Shown here in pieces: positions 37,222-45,352 of a stretch of 64,000 bases of DNA. Positions within the stretch are counted from its first letter, which is position 1. Each line of letters starts with the position of its first letter. The stretch spans positions 1-64,000 of the forward strand of contig NZ_PHNT01000013.1 in the NCBI RefSeq assembly GCF_002834145.1, given 5' to 3'. This DNA is from Roseovarius salinarum (lineage in GTDB: Bacteria > Pseudomonadota > Alphaproteobacteria > Rhodobacterales > Rhodobacteraceae). Position numbers and translations under genes: made by a program. The notes under the pieces were generated by a model. The model searched no databases. It saw only the letters and a program-made list of their open reading frames with translations, and had not been told where the DNA came from.

Positions 37222-37862
37222 CGCGCCCGATCCCGCCCGGTTTGGTGGACACCCGTTCCAGGCTTTCGAGCGAGCGGACGGTGTTTTCCGGATGAGTTCG
37301 AACGACAGGCCGCGGAGCGCGTGGAGACCGGCAGGGTGTCCATCATGGATGTCGCGGCGGAATCGGGCGTCCATGAGACGCGGCCGCACGCACCGGGCCT
37401 CCGGGATGACTCCGGCGACAGTCTTTGCGTGAACTGAAAACTCGTCATCCTGTCCGTATCCGCACAACCCATGGACGTCGTGTTTCCCGGCGAACAGGCG
37501 CAACTGCGGCCGACGCGCCGGCCGTGACCACGCAGACATGCGCCCGCCTGCAGGGGTGTGGCCGGGCCTCCCGAACGTCTGGATACTGTCAATTCATTGT
37601 TTTTGAATGCTTTTCCGTCCTGCCTTCAAGCGCGCGATCTTGCGGCCTCCGGCCCGATCGGTGCGGCGGCCCTGCAAATCGGTGGCGGACTTGCGCCCGA
37701 ACAGCTGCTGTGAAAGGGCGGCGATTCCGGTGGCCGTTGCGTCGAGAGAGGCGGGGACACGGCGGGCGACGGTTGAACTCGCCAACCATCATTGCCACGT
37801 GTCCCTTCAAGAGAAGCGCCGCATTGCACGGCAACCCGATCGTCGCGAAAGGGGGGCAGCGC
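37222..37862. other. 641-base gap with transposase relic and proV upstream region
   Basis: Apart from the degraded HTH-like relic at 37280-37437, no gene can be supported. An unusually AT-rich patch (CAATTCATTGTTTTTGAATG, about 37590-37609) stands out in this GC-rich DNA and is the best place for the proVWX promoter. I could not assign clear -35 and -10 boxes. Confidence 0.5.
37280..37437 (+). pseudogene. Relic of an IS3-type transposase OrfA (HTH region)
   Basis: In one frame the DNA reads FPDEFERQAAERVETGRVS then DVAAESGVHET, which follows the N-terminal pattern of IS3-family OrfA proteins (DEF+R+AV+LV...VA-ELGV-ET). The frame then loses similarity and stops at TGA 37435. There is no complete start, no OrfB and no inverted repeats that I can see. 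A LacI-type HTH is the alternative reading. It suggests a past insertion between the TRAP and proVWX operons. Confidence 0.4.
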
Positions 37863-39095
37863 ATGACAGCGAAGATCGTGGCCGAGAACGTCTCAAAGGT
37901 ATTCGGGGATGACCCCGAACAAGCCCTAGAGATGATGAAGGACGGCAGGACCAAGGACGAGATCCTGTCCGAAACCGGCATGACCGTCGGTGTGCAGGAC
38001 GTCAACTTCTCCGTAGAACAAGGTGAGATATTCGTGGTGATGGGGCTGTCGGGGTCCGGCAAGTCGACGCTCGTGCGGATGCTCAACCGCCTGATAGATG
38101 CCAGCGACGGCAAGATCATGGTCGATGGCGAGGATCTGCTCGCGGCCAACGCCGAAAAGCTGCGTCAGTTGCGGCTCGAGAAACTCGCGATGGTGTTCCA
38201 GCACTTCGCGCTTTTCCCGCACAAGACGGTGGCCGAGAACGTCGAGTACGGCCTTAAGATCGCCGGGGTGCCGCAAGGAAAGCGGCGCGAGCGCGCACTC
38301 ACCGCGCTCAAGCAGGTGGGTCTTGATGCCTGGGCGGACAGGAAGCCGTCGGCGCTGTCGGGGGGGATGCAACAGCGCGTCGGGCTGGCCCGCGGGCTGG
38401 CCGTGAACCCCGAGATCCTGCTGATGGACGAACCCTTTTCGGCGCTCGACCCGCTGATCCGGCGCGACATGCAGAACGAGCTGCTGGAACTCCAGCGGGA
38501 AATGAAGAAAACCATCGTGTTCATCACCCACGACCTGGACGAGGCGCTGGTCCTCGGCGACCGCATCGCGATCATGAAGGAGGGCCGTTTCGTGCAGGTC
38601 GGCACCGCCGAGGAAATCGTCGGCAACCCTGCCGATGACTACGTGGCCGCCTTCACGCAGGACGTGGACCGTGCGAAGGTTTTCGGCCTCGACAGCGTGA
38701 TGGAAACGCCTCACGCGCTCAACCTGGCAACCGATACGGTTGGCGCGGCGCGGGACCGGCTGGAAGAACTGGGGCGCCATGCGCTGCACGTCGTGGACGG
38801 CGGAAAGCTTGCCGGGCTGGTGACGCACCGCGCACTGTCGGATGCCAGTATCGACGCGAACGCGAGGCTCGGCGATTACGTCCAGACAGACATCCCGACG
38901 GCCCGGCCCGACACCCTTCTTTACAAGGTCTACGACCAGTGCACGACGGGGCTGCCAATCGCCGTGGTTGACGAGAGCGAAACGCTCGTCGGGGCCGTCA
39001 CGCCGGGGGCCGTCTTCAATACACTGGCCCATGAACAGGAAGAGCCGACGGATGACGGCGGCGCAGACAAGACGCCGCAATCCATGTCGGCCTGA
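37863..39095 (+). CDS. proV: Glycine betaine/proline ABC transporter ATPase ProV
   Basis: A 410-residue ATPase of the osmoprotectant importer. Walker A GLSGSGKST (residues 61-69), LSGGMQQRVGLARGL and LLMDEPFSALDP are present, followed by the two C-terminal CBS domains (about residues 285-385) that sense ionic strength in OpuA/ProU systems. The helical N-terminal insert DEILSETGMTVGVQDV is typical of ProV. GGGGGG upstream supports ATG 37863. It is followed by proW after 14 bases. Confidence 0.94.
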   Translation: MTAKIVAENVSKVFGDDPEQALEMMKDGRTKDEILSETGMTVGVQDVNFSVEQGEIFVVMGLSGSGKSTLVRMLNRLIDASDGKIMVDGEDLLAANAEKLRQLRLEKLAMVFQHFALFPHKTVAENVEYGLKIAGVPQGKRRERALTALKQVGLDAWADRKPSALSGGMQQRVGLARGLAVNPEILLMDEPFSALDPLIRRDMQNELLELQREMKKTIVFITHDLDEALVLGDRIAIMKEGRFVQVGTAEEIVGNPADDYVAAFTQDVDRAKVFGLDSVMETPHALNLATDTVGAARDRLEELGRHALHVVDGGKLAGLVTHRALSDASIDANARLGDYVQTDIPTARPDTLLYKVYDQCTTGLPIAVVDESETLVGAVTPGAVFNTLAHEQEEPTDDGGADKTPQSMSA

Positions 39096-39109
39096 CCGGA
39101 GGCAACACC

Positions 39110-40048
39110 ATGTGGCAACCGTCCGACGTATTCGAGCTACCGCTTGATTCCTGGGTCGAAACCGCGATCAAGGGGTGGCTCGTCCCGAATTTCCGCGAAG
39201 TCTTCCAGGCGATGCAGGTGCCGATCACCACGGTCCTCGAGCTGCTCGACATGGGGCTTCAGGCGATCCCGATGGCAATCTTCACCATCGTGCTGACCCT
39301 GATCGCCTGGGCCGTGGCCAGCCGGGGGCTGGCGGTATTCACGCTGATCAGCCTTGTCGTGGTTGACCTGATCGGCGTCTGGACCCAGACGATGACGACG
39401 CTGGCAATGATCCTGACCGCCGTCCTGTTCTGCGCGGTGGTCGGCGTGCCGCTGGGGATTGCGGCCGCACGCAGCGACCGCTTCGCCAACGGCATCCGTC
39501 CCGTGCTGGACATCATGCAGACGATCCCGCCATTCGTTTACCTTGTGCCGATCGTCATGCTGTTCGGCGTCGGGATGACGCCGGGGATCATCGCGACCAT
39601 CATCTTTGCCCTGCCGCCGATCATCCGCCTGACCAACCTCGGCATCCGCTCGGTTCCCGAGGACCTGATCGAGGCGGCCTATGCCTTCGGCTCATCGCCG
39701 CGGCAAGTGTTGTGGGAGGTCCAGCTGCCACTGGCACTGCGAACCATCATGGCGGGTCTGAACCAGACATTGATGCTGGCGCTGTCGATGGCGGTGATCG
39801 CCGCCCTCATCGGGGCGGGTGGCCTTGGCCTGACGGTCTACACCGGGCTGGGCCGGCTCGACGTGGGCGCAGCCACCGAAGGCGGCCTTGGCATCGTGCT
39901 GCTGGCCATGATCCTCGACCGGATCACGCAGGCCCTGGGGAGCGAATCGGAACGCAAGACACCGGGACTTCTGGACACGCTCAGGTCGCTGTTCAGAACC
40001 AGGACGCCGGCAAACTCGTCCGCAAGCGGACAGCAGAGCGCGTCCTGA
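39110..40048 (+). CDS. proW: Glycine betaine/proline ABC transporter permease ProW
   Basis: A 312-residue permease with about seven hydrophobic segments and the binding-protein-dependent permease loop (EAAYAFGSSPRQVLWEVQLPLALRTIM, from about residue 187 on). The MQTIPPFVYLVPIVMLFGVG segment is characteristic of ProW/OpuAB. It lies between proV and proX on the same strand. Confidence 0.94.
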   Translation: MWQPSDVFELPLDSWVETAIKGWLVPNFREVFQAMQVPITTVLELLDMGLQAIPMAIFTIVLTLIAWAVASRGLAVFTLISLVVVDLIGVWTQTMTTLAMILTAVLFCAVVGVPLGIAAARSDRFANGIRPVLDIMQTIPPFVYLVPIVMLFGVGMTPGIIATIIFALPPIIRLTNLGIRSVPEDLIEAAYAFGSSPRQVLWEVQLPLALRTIMAGLNQTLMLALSMAVIAALIGAGGLGLTVYTGLGRLDVGAATEGGLGIVLLAMILDRITQALGSESERKTPGLLDTLRSLFRTRTPANSSASGQQSAS

Positions 40049-40152
40049 CACCAGACCGCGGCCGCGCGCCTTGGCCGGCGCGGCCGCACCTACACCGCAC
40101 GCCCCGCAATGCGGGGGAGCGGTTCACACGAGCGAAAGGGAGGTCTTTCGAC

Positions 40153-41202
40153 ATGATCAAGACGAAGACGATCCTGAAACTGACGGCAAGCGCGGCCACC
40201 GCCGCGATGGTGGCGATGCCCACCGCAGCGGCGGCCGAGGCGCACATGCCCGGCGACGGCACGCAAGTGCAGATGGCCCGCGCGACATGGGACACCGGCT
40301 GGTGGCAGGCCGAGGTCTACAGCCAGCTGCTGGAAAAACTGGGCTTCGAGGTGGCCCGCGTGACCACGCTGGACAACCCGCCCTTCTACCAGTCCGTCGC
40401 ACAGGGCGACATGGACCTGTGGGTCAACGGCTGGTTCCCGCTGCACAACACCTATGAAGACGACTTCAGCGATGGCGCCGAGAAGATCGGCTATGTCGCC
40501 AAGGGCGGTGCGCTTCAGGGCTACCTGATCGACAAGAAGACCGCCGAGAAGCACGATATCAACACCGTCTCGGACATGACCGATGACGACATCCAGAAGC
40601 TGTTCGACTCGAACGGCGACGGCAAGGCCGATCTGGTCGCCTGCCCGCCGGGCTGGGGCTGCGAGACGGTGATCAGCCACCATTTCGAAGCCTACGGCTG
40701 GAATGACGACTTCAACGCGATCAAGGCAGGCTACTCTGCCTCGATGGCCGATGCCGTGGGCCGTTTCGAAGCCGGCGATCCGATCTTCTTCTACACCTGG
40801 ACCCCGAACTGGACGGTCGGCGAACTGCCGCCGGGCGAGGACGTGGTCTGGCTGCAGATGGAGGAAACCAAGCTGCCTGAAGACCAGGCGCACCTCGCCG
40901 ACGAGACCACGGTCGAGGGGCTTGAAGGTTGCCGCGGCGAACAGCCCTGCGATCTGGGCTGGCCGGCCAACGACATCCGGCCCGTCGCCAACTCGGACTT
41001 CCTGAGCGAGAACCCGGCAGCCGCCGAGCTGCTGCGCCAGGTTCGTATCCCGATCGGTGACATCTTCGACCAGAACGCGAAGATGAATGCCGGCGCCGAC
41101 AGCCCCGAGGACCTCGAGCAACAGGCCAGCACCTGGATCGAGGAAAACCAGGGCAAGGTCGACAAGTGGCTGAAAGCCGCGCGCGAGGCAGCGTCCATGT
41201 AA
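40153..41202 (+). CDS. proX: Glycine betaine-binding protein ProX
   Basis: A 349-residue periplasmic binding protein with a Sec signal peptide (cut near AAAAEA, residue 29). Trp-rich segments that form the aromatic cage for quaternary ammonium groups are visible: DTGWWQAEVY, DLWVNGWFPL and YTWTPNW. A cysteine pair near PPGWGCE and two near GCRGEQPC resemble ProX of E. coli. It follows proW after 104 bases and is followed by a terminator, closing proVWX. Confidence 0.93.
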   Translation: MIKTKTILKLTASAATAAMVAMPTAAAAEAHMPGDGTQVQMARATWDTGWWQAEVYSQLLEKLGFEVARVTTLDNPPFYQSVAQGDMDLWVNGWFPLHNTYEDDFSDGAEKIGYVAKGGALQGYLIDKKTAEKHDINTVSDMTDDDIQKLFDSNGDGKADLVACPPGWGCETVISHHFEAYGWNDDFNAIKAGYSASMADAVGRFEAGDPIFFYTWTPNWTVGELPPGEDVVWLQMEETKLPEDQAHLADETTVEGLEGCRGEQPCDLGWPANDIRPVANSDFLSENPAAAELLRQVRIPIGDIFDQNAKMNAGADSPEDLEQQASTWIEENQGKVDKWLKAAREAASM

Positions 41203-41689
41203 GCGCCGCGCGCGCGTGGGCGTCATCCCGGCCTATCCGGGCTGACGCGCCTGCCGGCTGAAAGACGGGGCCGCGTACCGTGACCGAAAGGCCGGTGCGC
41301 GGCCTTTCTTGCGTGCGCCACGACCGCGTGCGCATCGGGAAACCGCGCGATTTCCGCGTCAGGGTCGTATCCGGAACCGGCCGCGGGATCCCCGCCGCTT
41401 GCAACTGGCGCCGATTGTCGGCCAGATACGGGGACGGCAGAGGCGGCAACACGGTTTGGCATGGCATCCGGCACCATCTGCAATTCCTGCGTACCGGACC
41501 CGCTGACGGGGGACGGCGGATGAAGCCCACCCACAACACCTTGCGACGTCTGCGCCGGGCCACCTGCGGCAAAGACCGGCGCAGCGTCGCCCCCCGGACC
41601 TTCGAGGTCGGCGTCGTGAACCCCGACCGGCTGCATGGCCGCGCAGCGCGGTCGAACAGGTTTGCCCGGCCAATGGCACCGTTGTTCGC
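41203..41689. other. 487-base gap with terminator, otherwise empty
   Basis: Apart from the terminator at 41269-41310, I see no gene. A plus-strand open frame across most of the gap has no recognisable domain or ribosome-binding site. The right end should hold the promoter of the glycosyltransferase gene that starts the polysaccharide region. Confidence 0.55.
41269..41310 (+). terminator. proX: Rho-independent terminator after proX
   Basis: A 12-base stem, GGCCGCGTACCG (41269-41280) against CGGTGCGCGGCC (41293-41304) with one G-T pair, followed by TTTCTT. Confidence 0.85.
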
Positions 41690-42682
41690 ATGACCGCCGA
41701 AACCTCCCAACCCGCCAATGCACGCGTGGCCGCCGTGGTGATCGGCCGGAACGAGGGCGCGCGGCTGACCGCCTGCCTCGAGTCGCTCGACGGTGAAACG
41801 GCGCGTGTCGTCTACGTCGACTCGGGATCGACCGACGGCAGCATCGAACGTGCCCGGCAAGCCGGCGCCGAGGTCGTCGCGCTCGACCCCGCGCGGCCTT
41901 TCACGGCGGCGCGGGCGCGCAACGCGGGGCTCGCCGCACTGGGCGCCGACGCGCCCGCGTTCGTGCAGCTGATAGACGGCGACTGCGTCCTGCAACCCGG
42001 CTGGATCGCGACGGGGATGGCCACGCTCGATGCGCGGCCCGACGTCGCGGTGGTCTGCGGCCGCCGACGCGAAGCGCACCCCGAGGTCTCGGTCTACAAC
42101 CGCCTGTGCGACATCGAATGGCGCGGCCCGGCCGGCGAGGTGCGCGCCTGCGGCGGGGACGCGCTGGCCCGCGTGGCGGCCCTTCGTGCGGTCGACGGTT
42201 TCGACGAAGCCCTGATCGCGGGGGAAGAACCGGATCTGTGCGTGCGGCTTCGCGCGAACGGCTGGCGCATCCACAGGCTGGACGCCGAGATGACATTGCA
42301 CGACGCGGCAATGACGCGGTTCGCGCAATGGTGGCAGCGCAACCGCCGGGCCGGCCATGCGTTCGCCGAGGGGGCGGCCCGGCACGGCGCCCCGCCCGAG
42401 CGCCACTGGGTCCGCGAGGCGCGCCGCGCGTTGGCGTGGGGCGCGGGGCTGCCCGTGGCAATCGCACTCGCCGCGTTGATCCAGCCGTGGGCGCTGACCG
42501 CCGTCGCGCTCTACCCCCTGCAGGTCGTCCGCCTCGCGGTCCGGGAAGGCCCGGCACGGCGGGCCGCGTGGGAATGGGCCGCCTTTACCGTTCTGGGCAA
42601 ATTCGCAGAGGCCGCCGGCGCGCTGGGCTACCATGCGGGCCGGCTGCGCGGCCGTCGGAAAGGGCTCATCGAATACCGTTAG
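41690..42682 (+). CDS. Glycosyltransferase family 2, membrane-associated
   Basis: A 330-residue GT-A glycosyltransferase. Residues about 12-215 hold the catalytic domain: VVIGRNEGARL, VYVDSGSTDGS and the Asp96-Gly-Asp98 metal motif in LIDGDCVLQ, with EEPDLCVRLR later as the acceptor-side acid. Two or three hydrophobic segments lie in the C-terminal third. It is the first gene of the polysaccharide region. The donor and acceptor sugars are unknown. Confidence 0.85.
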   Translation: MTAETSQPANARVAAVVIGRNEGARLTACLESLDGETARVVYVDSGSTDGSIERARQAGAEVVALDPARPFTAARARNAGLAALGADAPAFVQLIDGDCVLQPGWIATGMATLDARPDVAVVCGRRREAHPEVSVYNRLCDIEWRGPAGEVRACGGDALARVAALRAVDGFDEALIAGEEPDLCVRLRANGWRIHRLDAEMTLHDAAMTRFAQWWQRNRRAGHAFAEGAARHGAPPERHWVREARRALAWGAGLPVAIALAALIQPWALTAVALYPLQVVRLAVREGPARRAAWEWAAFTVLGKFAEAAGALGYHAGRLRGRRKGLIEYR

Positions 42683-42687
42683 CCCGC

Positions 42688-43449
42688 CTACCGCGGCGTC
42701 ACGAAGCGCTGGCGCGCCGCGCGCGCGATCTGGCCAGGCAGGATGGCGAAGCACCGGGCATAGCGCGGGCCAAGGCGGCGGACATCGCCGCCGAGCCGCC
42801 AAAGCCATTCCAGCGCCAGCCGCCGCATCCAGGGGGGCGCCCGCCGTTGCCGCCCGGCGAGGAAGTCGAGACCCGCGCCGATGCAGGCGAAACCGACGCC
42901 GGGTGCCCGATGGCGGCCCCTTGCGGCAAGACGTTCCTGTTTCGGCGCACCCAGTGCCACGAAACAAAGGCCGATGCCCTGCCCGGCAATGTCGACCAGC
43001 AGACGCTCGGCCGCAGGCCCGTCCGGGTCGAAGCCCATGGGCGGGGCATGACGCCACGCAATGCGCAGGCCCGGCACCCGATCCTCGAGTGCCGCGGCGG
43101 CCCCCGCCAGCGTCTCATCATCGCTGCCCACCAGTGCCACGGAGACCCCGGCTCCCGCGGCGAGTCGGCACAGCGGGACGATCATGTCGGAGCCCGGCAT
43201 CAGTTCCACCGGTCGCCCCGCCAACCGGGCGAGCCACGCAACCGGGCGGCCATCGGCGACCACGAGATCCTGCCGCGCGTAAGCCTCGGCAAAGGTCGGA
43301 TCGGCCCCGATCTTGACCAGGTGATCGAGATTGAGCGTCGCCAGCGCGAACCCCCGGCCCGTTTCGAAGCGGTGCTCGATCTCGTCGCTCAACTGCGCGA
43401 AGCTGCGCATGTTGATCCTCACGCTGCGATTCTTGACGAAGAACTTCAC
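42688..43449 (-). CDS. WecG/TagA/CpsF-family glycosyltransferase
   Basis: A 253-residue GT26 enzyme; relatives add N-acetylmannosamine-type sugars to an undecaprenyl-linked primer (WecG, TagA). Motifs: TLNLDHLVK (residues 38-46), VADGRPVAW (catalytic Asp66) and LGAPKQE (166-172). I start at GTG 43449, since the family needs the strand before INM; ATG 43410, with GAGG upstream, is the alternative. It converges with the first glycosyltransferase and is divergent from the Wzy-like gene. Confidence 0.85.
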   Translation of the reverse strand: MKFFVKNRSVRINMRSFAQLSDEIEHRFETGRGFALATLNLDHLVKIGADPTFAEAYARQDLVVADGRPVAWLARLAGRPVELMPGSDMIVPLCRLAAGAGVSVALVGSDDETLAGAAAALEDRVPGLRIAWRHAPPMGFDPDGPAAERLLVDIAGQGIGLCFVALGAPKQERLAARGRHRAPGVGFACIGAGLDFLAGRQRRAPPWMRRLALEWLWRLGGDVRRLGPRYARCFAILPGQIARAARQRFVTPR

Positions 43450-43635
43450 GGGCGTGCCACTCTTCCGGAACACCGGGAAACCATAGTCACGGCATGGCGG
43501 GGCGTGAAGGCAAAACCGCCCCATTCCCGACAACACGAGGCCACAGCGGCCCTATGAACTGCGCCGCGTCGCAACCATCGCTTTGACGGCTCAGAAGACG
43601 GGAATAGACTGGGCCGGGCGCGGGAACGAAGGTCA

Positions 43636-45051
43636 ATGCCGAACACGCTGTCCTATCTCATGTTGATGCTCTGGCCGTTGGTCTGCATCGGTCTGTTCCG
43701 GCGGCTGGCAATCGAGCGCGCGATCGTCTGGAGCCTTCTCGGCGGCTACCTTCTCCTGCCGGAGCAGGCACAGTTCGATTTCCCGCTGGTGCCCGATTTC
43801 GACAAGGAAACGATCCCCAGCCTGTGCGCATTCGCCTTCTGCCTGCTGACCGCAGGACGCCGGGTTCAGCTTTGGCCTGCCTCGCCGGTCGTGGGGGGGC
43901 TGATGATCCTGTTCCTGTTCGGCGTCGTCCCGACGGTGCTGACCAACACGGATCCGATCATCTTCCGCTCGATTCTGAACACCGAGCCGCTGGTGTTCGA
44001 ATCCGGCAGGCTGCCCGGGCTGCGCTGGATTGACGTTCTGTCGGTCATGTCGACGCAGGCGATCGTGCTCATGCCCTTCGTGCTGGGACGGGCCTTCCTG
44101 TCATCGGCGACGGGGATGCGCGAACTGCTGCTTGCGCTCGTTGTCGGCGGGCTCGCCTATTCGCTGCCTGCACTGTTCGAGATCCGCATGAGCCCGCAAC
44201 TCAACATCTGGATCTACGGCTTCTTCCAGCACGATTTCAGCCAGATGATGCGCGGTGGCGGGTTCCGCCCCATCGTGTTCCTGCAACACGCGCTGTGGCT
44301 CGCGTTCTTCCTGGTGACGGCGGCGATCTCGGCGGCGGCGCTCGCCCGGACGGCCGAAGGGCGCAACCGCCGGCGGTTCCTCGTCGCCGCGTTCTACCTC
44401 GTCGCGGTCGTCTACCTCGGCAAGAGCCTTGCGCCCCTCGCCTATGCCCTGGCGTTGACGCCGCTGGTGTTGCTGGTGCCGCCACGCGCGCAGTTGACGC
44501 TGGCGGTCCTGATGGCCGCGGTCGCTGTCGTCTACCCGGTGCTGCGCGACTACGGCCTGGTGCCGCTGGACACGCTTCTGGCCTGGGCCCGGGCCATCGA
44601 CCCGGATCGCGCGCAATCGCTGGGCTACCGGTTCCGCAACGAGGAGATGCTGCTCGACCGCGCGCACGAGAAATGGCTTTTCGGCTGGGGCGGCTGGGGC
44701 CGCAACCTGGTGCGCGACCCGACAACCGGCGAGGATTGGAGCGTCCCCGACGGTGAATGGATCATCGTCTTCGGCACCTTCGGTTGGCTTGGCTACCTTG
44801 CCAAGATGGGGCTTCTGGCGGTGCCGCTGGCCATGCTTTGGCGGCGCGCGGGTCCGAACGCCGCGCCGCACGCGGCCGCGCTGGCGGTGATCCTCGGGGT
44901 CACAATGGTGGACATGTTGATCAACGCGATCCTCACGCCCTATACGTGGCTGATCGCCGGGGCCATCCTGGGCCATGCGGAGCGGCTCGCGCAGGAAAGG
45001 CCCGATGCCGCGGCGGGACGCCGCCGGTCGGGTGCCCCGATCCTGCATTAG
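43636..45051 (+). CDS. O-antigen ligase/polymerase-like membrane protein (Wzy/WaaL type)
   Basis: A 471-residue protein with about eleven hydrophobic segments and a large soluble loop near residues 330-370 (RNEEMLLDRAHEKWLFGWGGWGRNL). The HEKWLFGWGGWG region resembles the periplasmic loop of O-antigen ligases and Wzy polymerases. With the flippase gene at the right edge of the window this points to a Wzx/Wzy-dependent polysaccharide pathway. Polymerase versus ligase cannot be settled from the sequence. Confidence 0.75.
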   Translation: MPNTLSYLMLMLWPLVCIGLFRRLAIERAIVWSLLGGYLLLPEQAQFDFPLVPDFDKETIPSLCAFAFCLLTAGRRVQLWPASPVVGGLMILFLFGVVPTVLTNTDPIIFRSILNTEPLVFESGRLPGLRWIDVLSVMSTQAIVLMPFVLGRAFLSSATGMRELLLALVVGGLAYSLPALFEIRMSPQLNIWIYGFFQHDFSQMMRGGGFRPIVFLQHALWLAFFLVTAAISAAALARTAEGRNRRRFLVAAFYLVAVVYLGKSLAPLAYALALTPLVLLVPPRAQLTLAVLMAAVAVVYPVLRDYGLVPLDTLLAWARAIDPDRAQSLGYRFRNEEMLLDRAHEKWLFGWGGWGRNLVRDPTTGEDWSVPDGEWIIVFGTFGWLGYLAKMGLLAVPLAMLWRRAGPNAAPHAAALAVILGVTMVDMLINAILTPYTWLIAGAILGHAERLAQERPDAAAGRRRSGAPILH

Positions 45052-45352
45052 GCGCCGGTCCCGATCATTACGGCAGGCGTGATGATTCGCGGCCACTGGA
45101 CCGGGGAAAGACCGATTGTTGACGCTTCGGCATCAGTCCCGGTCACAAAGTCATCCTGTTGATACAAGGCGCAAGACGGCCACCCGCGCAGAACAAAGAT
45201 TATACCACAATATCAATACCTTGCAGAACACCTGCGGCACAGTGCCGGTAGCCCCTAGGCAAGCTGCCCGCTCTGGGGTGAAATGGAAGGCGCTCGCGGA
45301 CTCTTGGGGCGGGGAAAGCCGGGCAGTGAACGAATACAGTAGCTGACCGAAA
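45052..45352. promoter_or_regulatory. Upstream region of the PKS-NRPS operon
   Basis: A 301-base gap with no gene. It contains a clearly AT-rich stretch (TATACCACAATATC, about 45201-45214) in otherwise GC-rich DNA and, just after it, a palindrome at 45235-45247. These are the most likely promoter and operator of the long operon that follows. No convincing -35 box was found. Confidence 0.5.
45235..45247. promoter_or_regulatory. Palindromic operator candidate upstream of PKS
   Basis: CGGCAC-A-GTGCCG is a perfect 6-base inverted repeat with a single central base, 105 bases before the PKS start and just downstream of the AT-rich segment. Such a site could bind a dimeric regulator; none is encoded next to it. 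Confidence 0.35.

Noticed and set aside
35928-37295. A 455-codon frame inside the TRAP permease gene
   Set aside because: Arg/Gly-rich shadow of the permease in another frame.
37330-37437. LacI-type regulator start (DVAAESGVHET resembles a LacI HTH)
   Set aside because: The preceding residues DEFERQAAERV fit a transposase OrfA better, and no sensor domain follows.
41280-41693. A 137-codon plus-strand frame ahead of the first glycosyltransferase
   Set aside because: It begins inside the proX terminator region and has no domain or ribosome-binding site.
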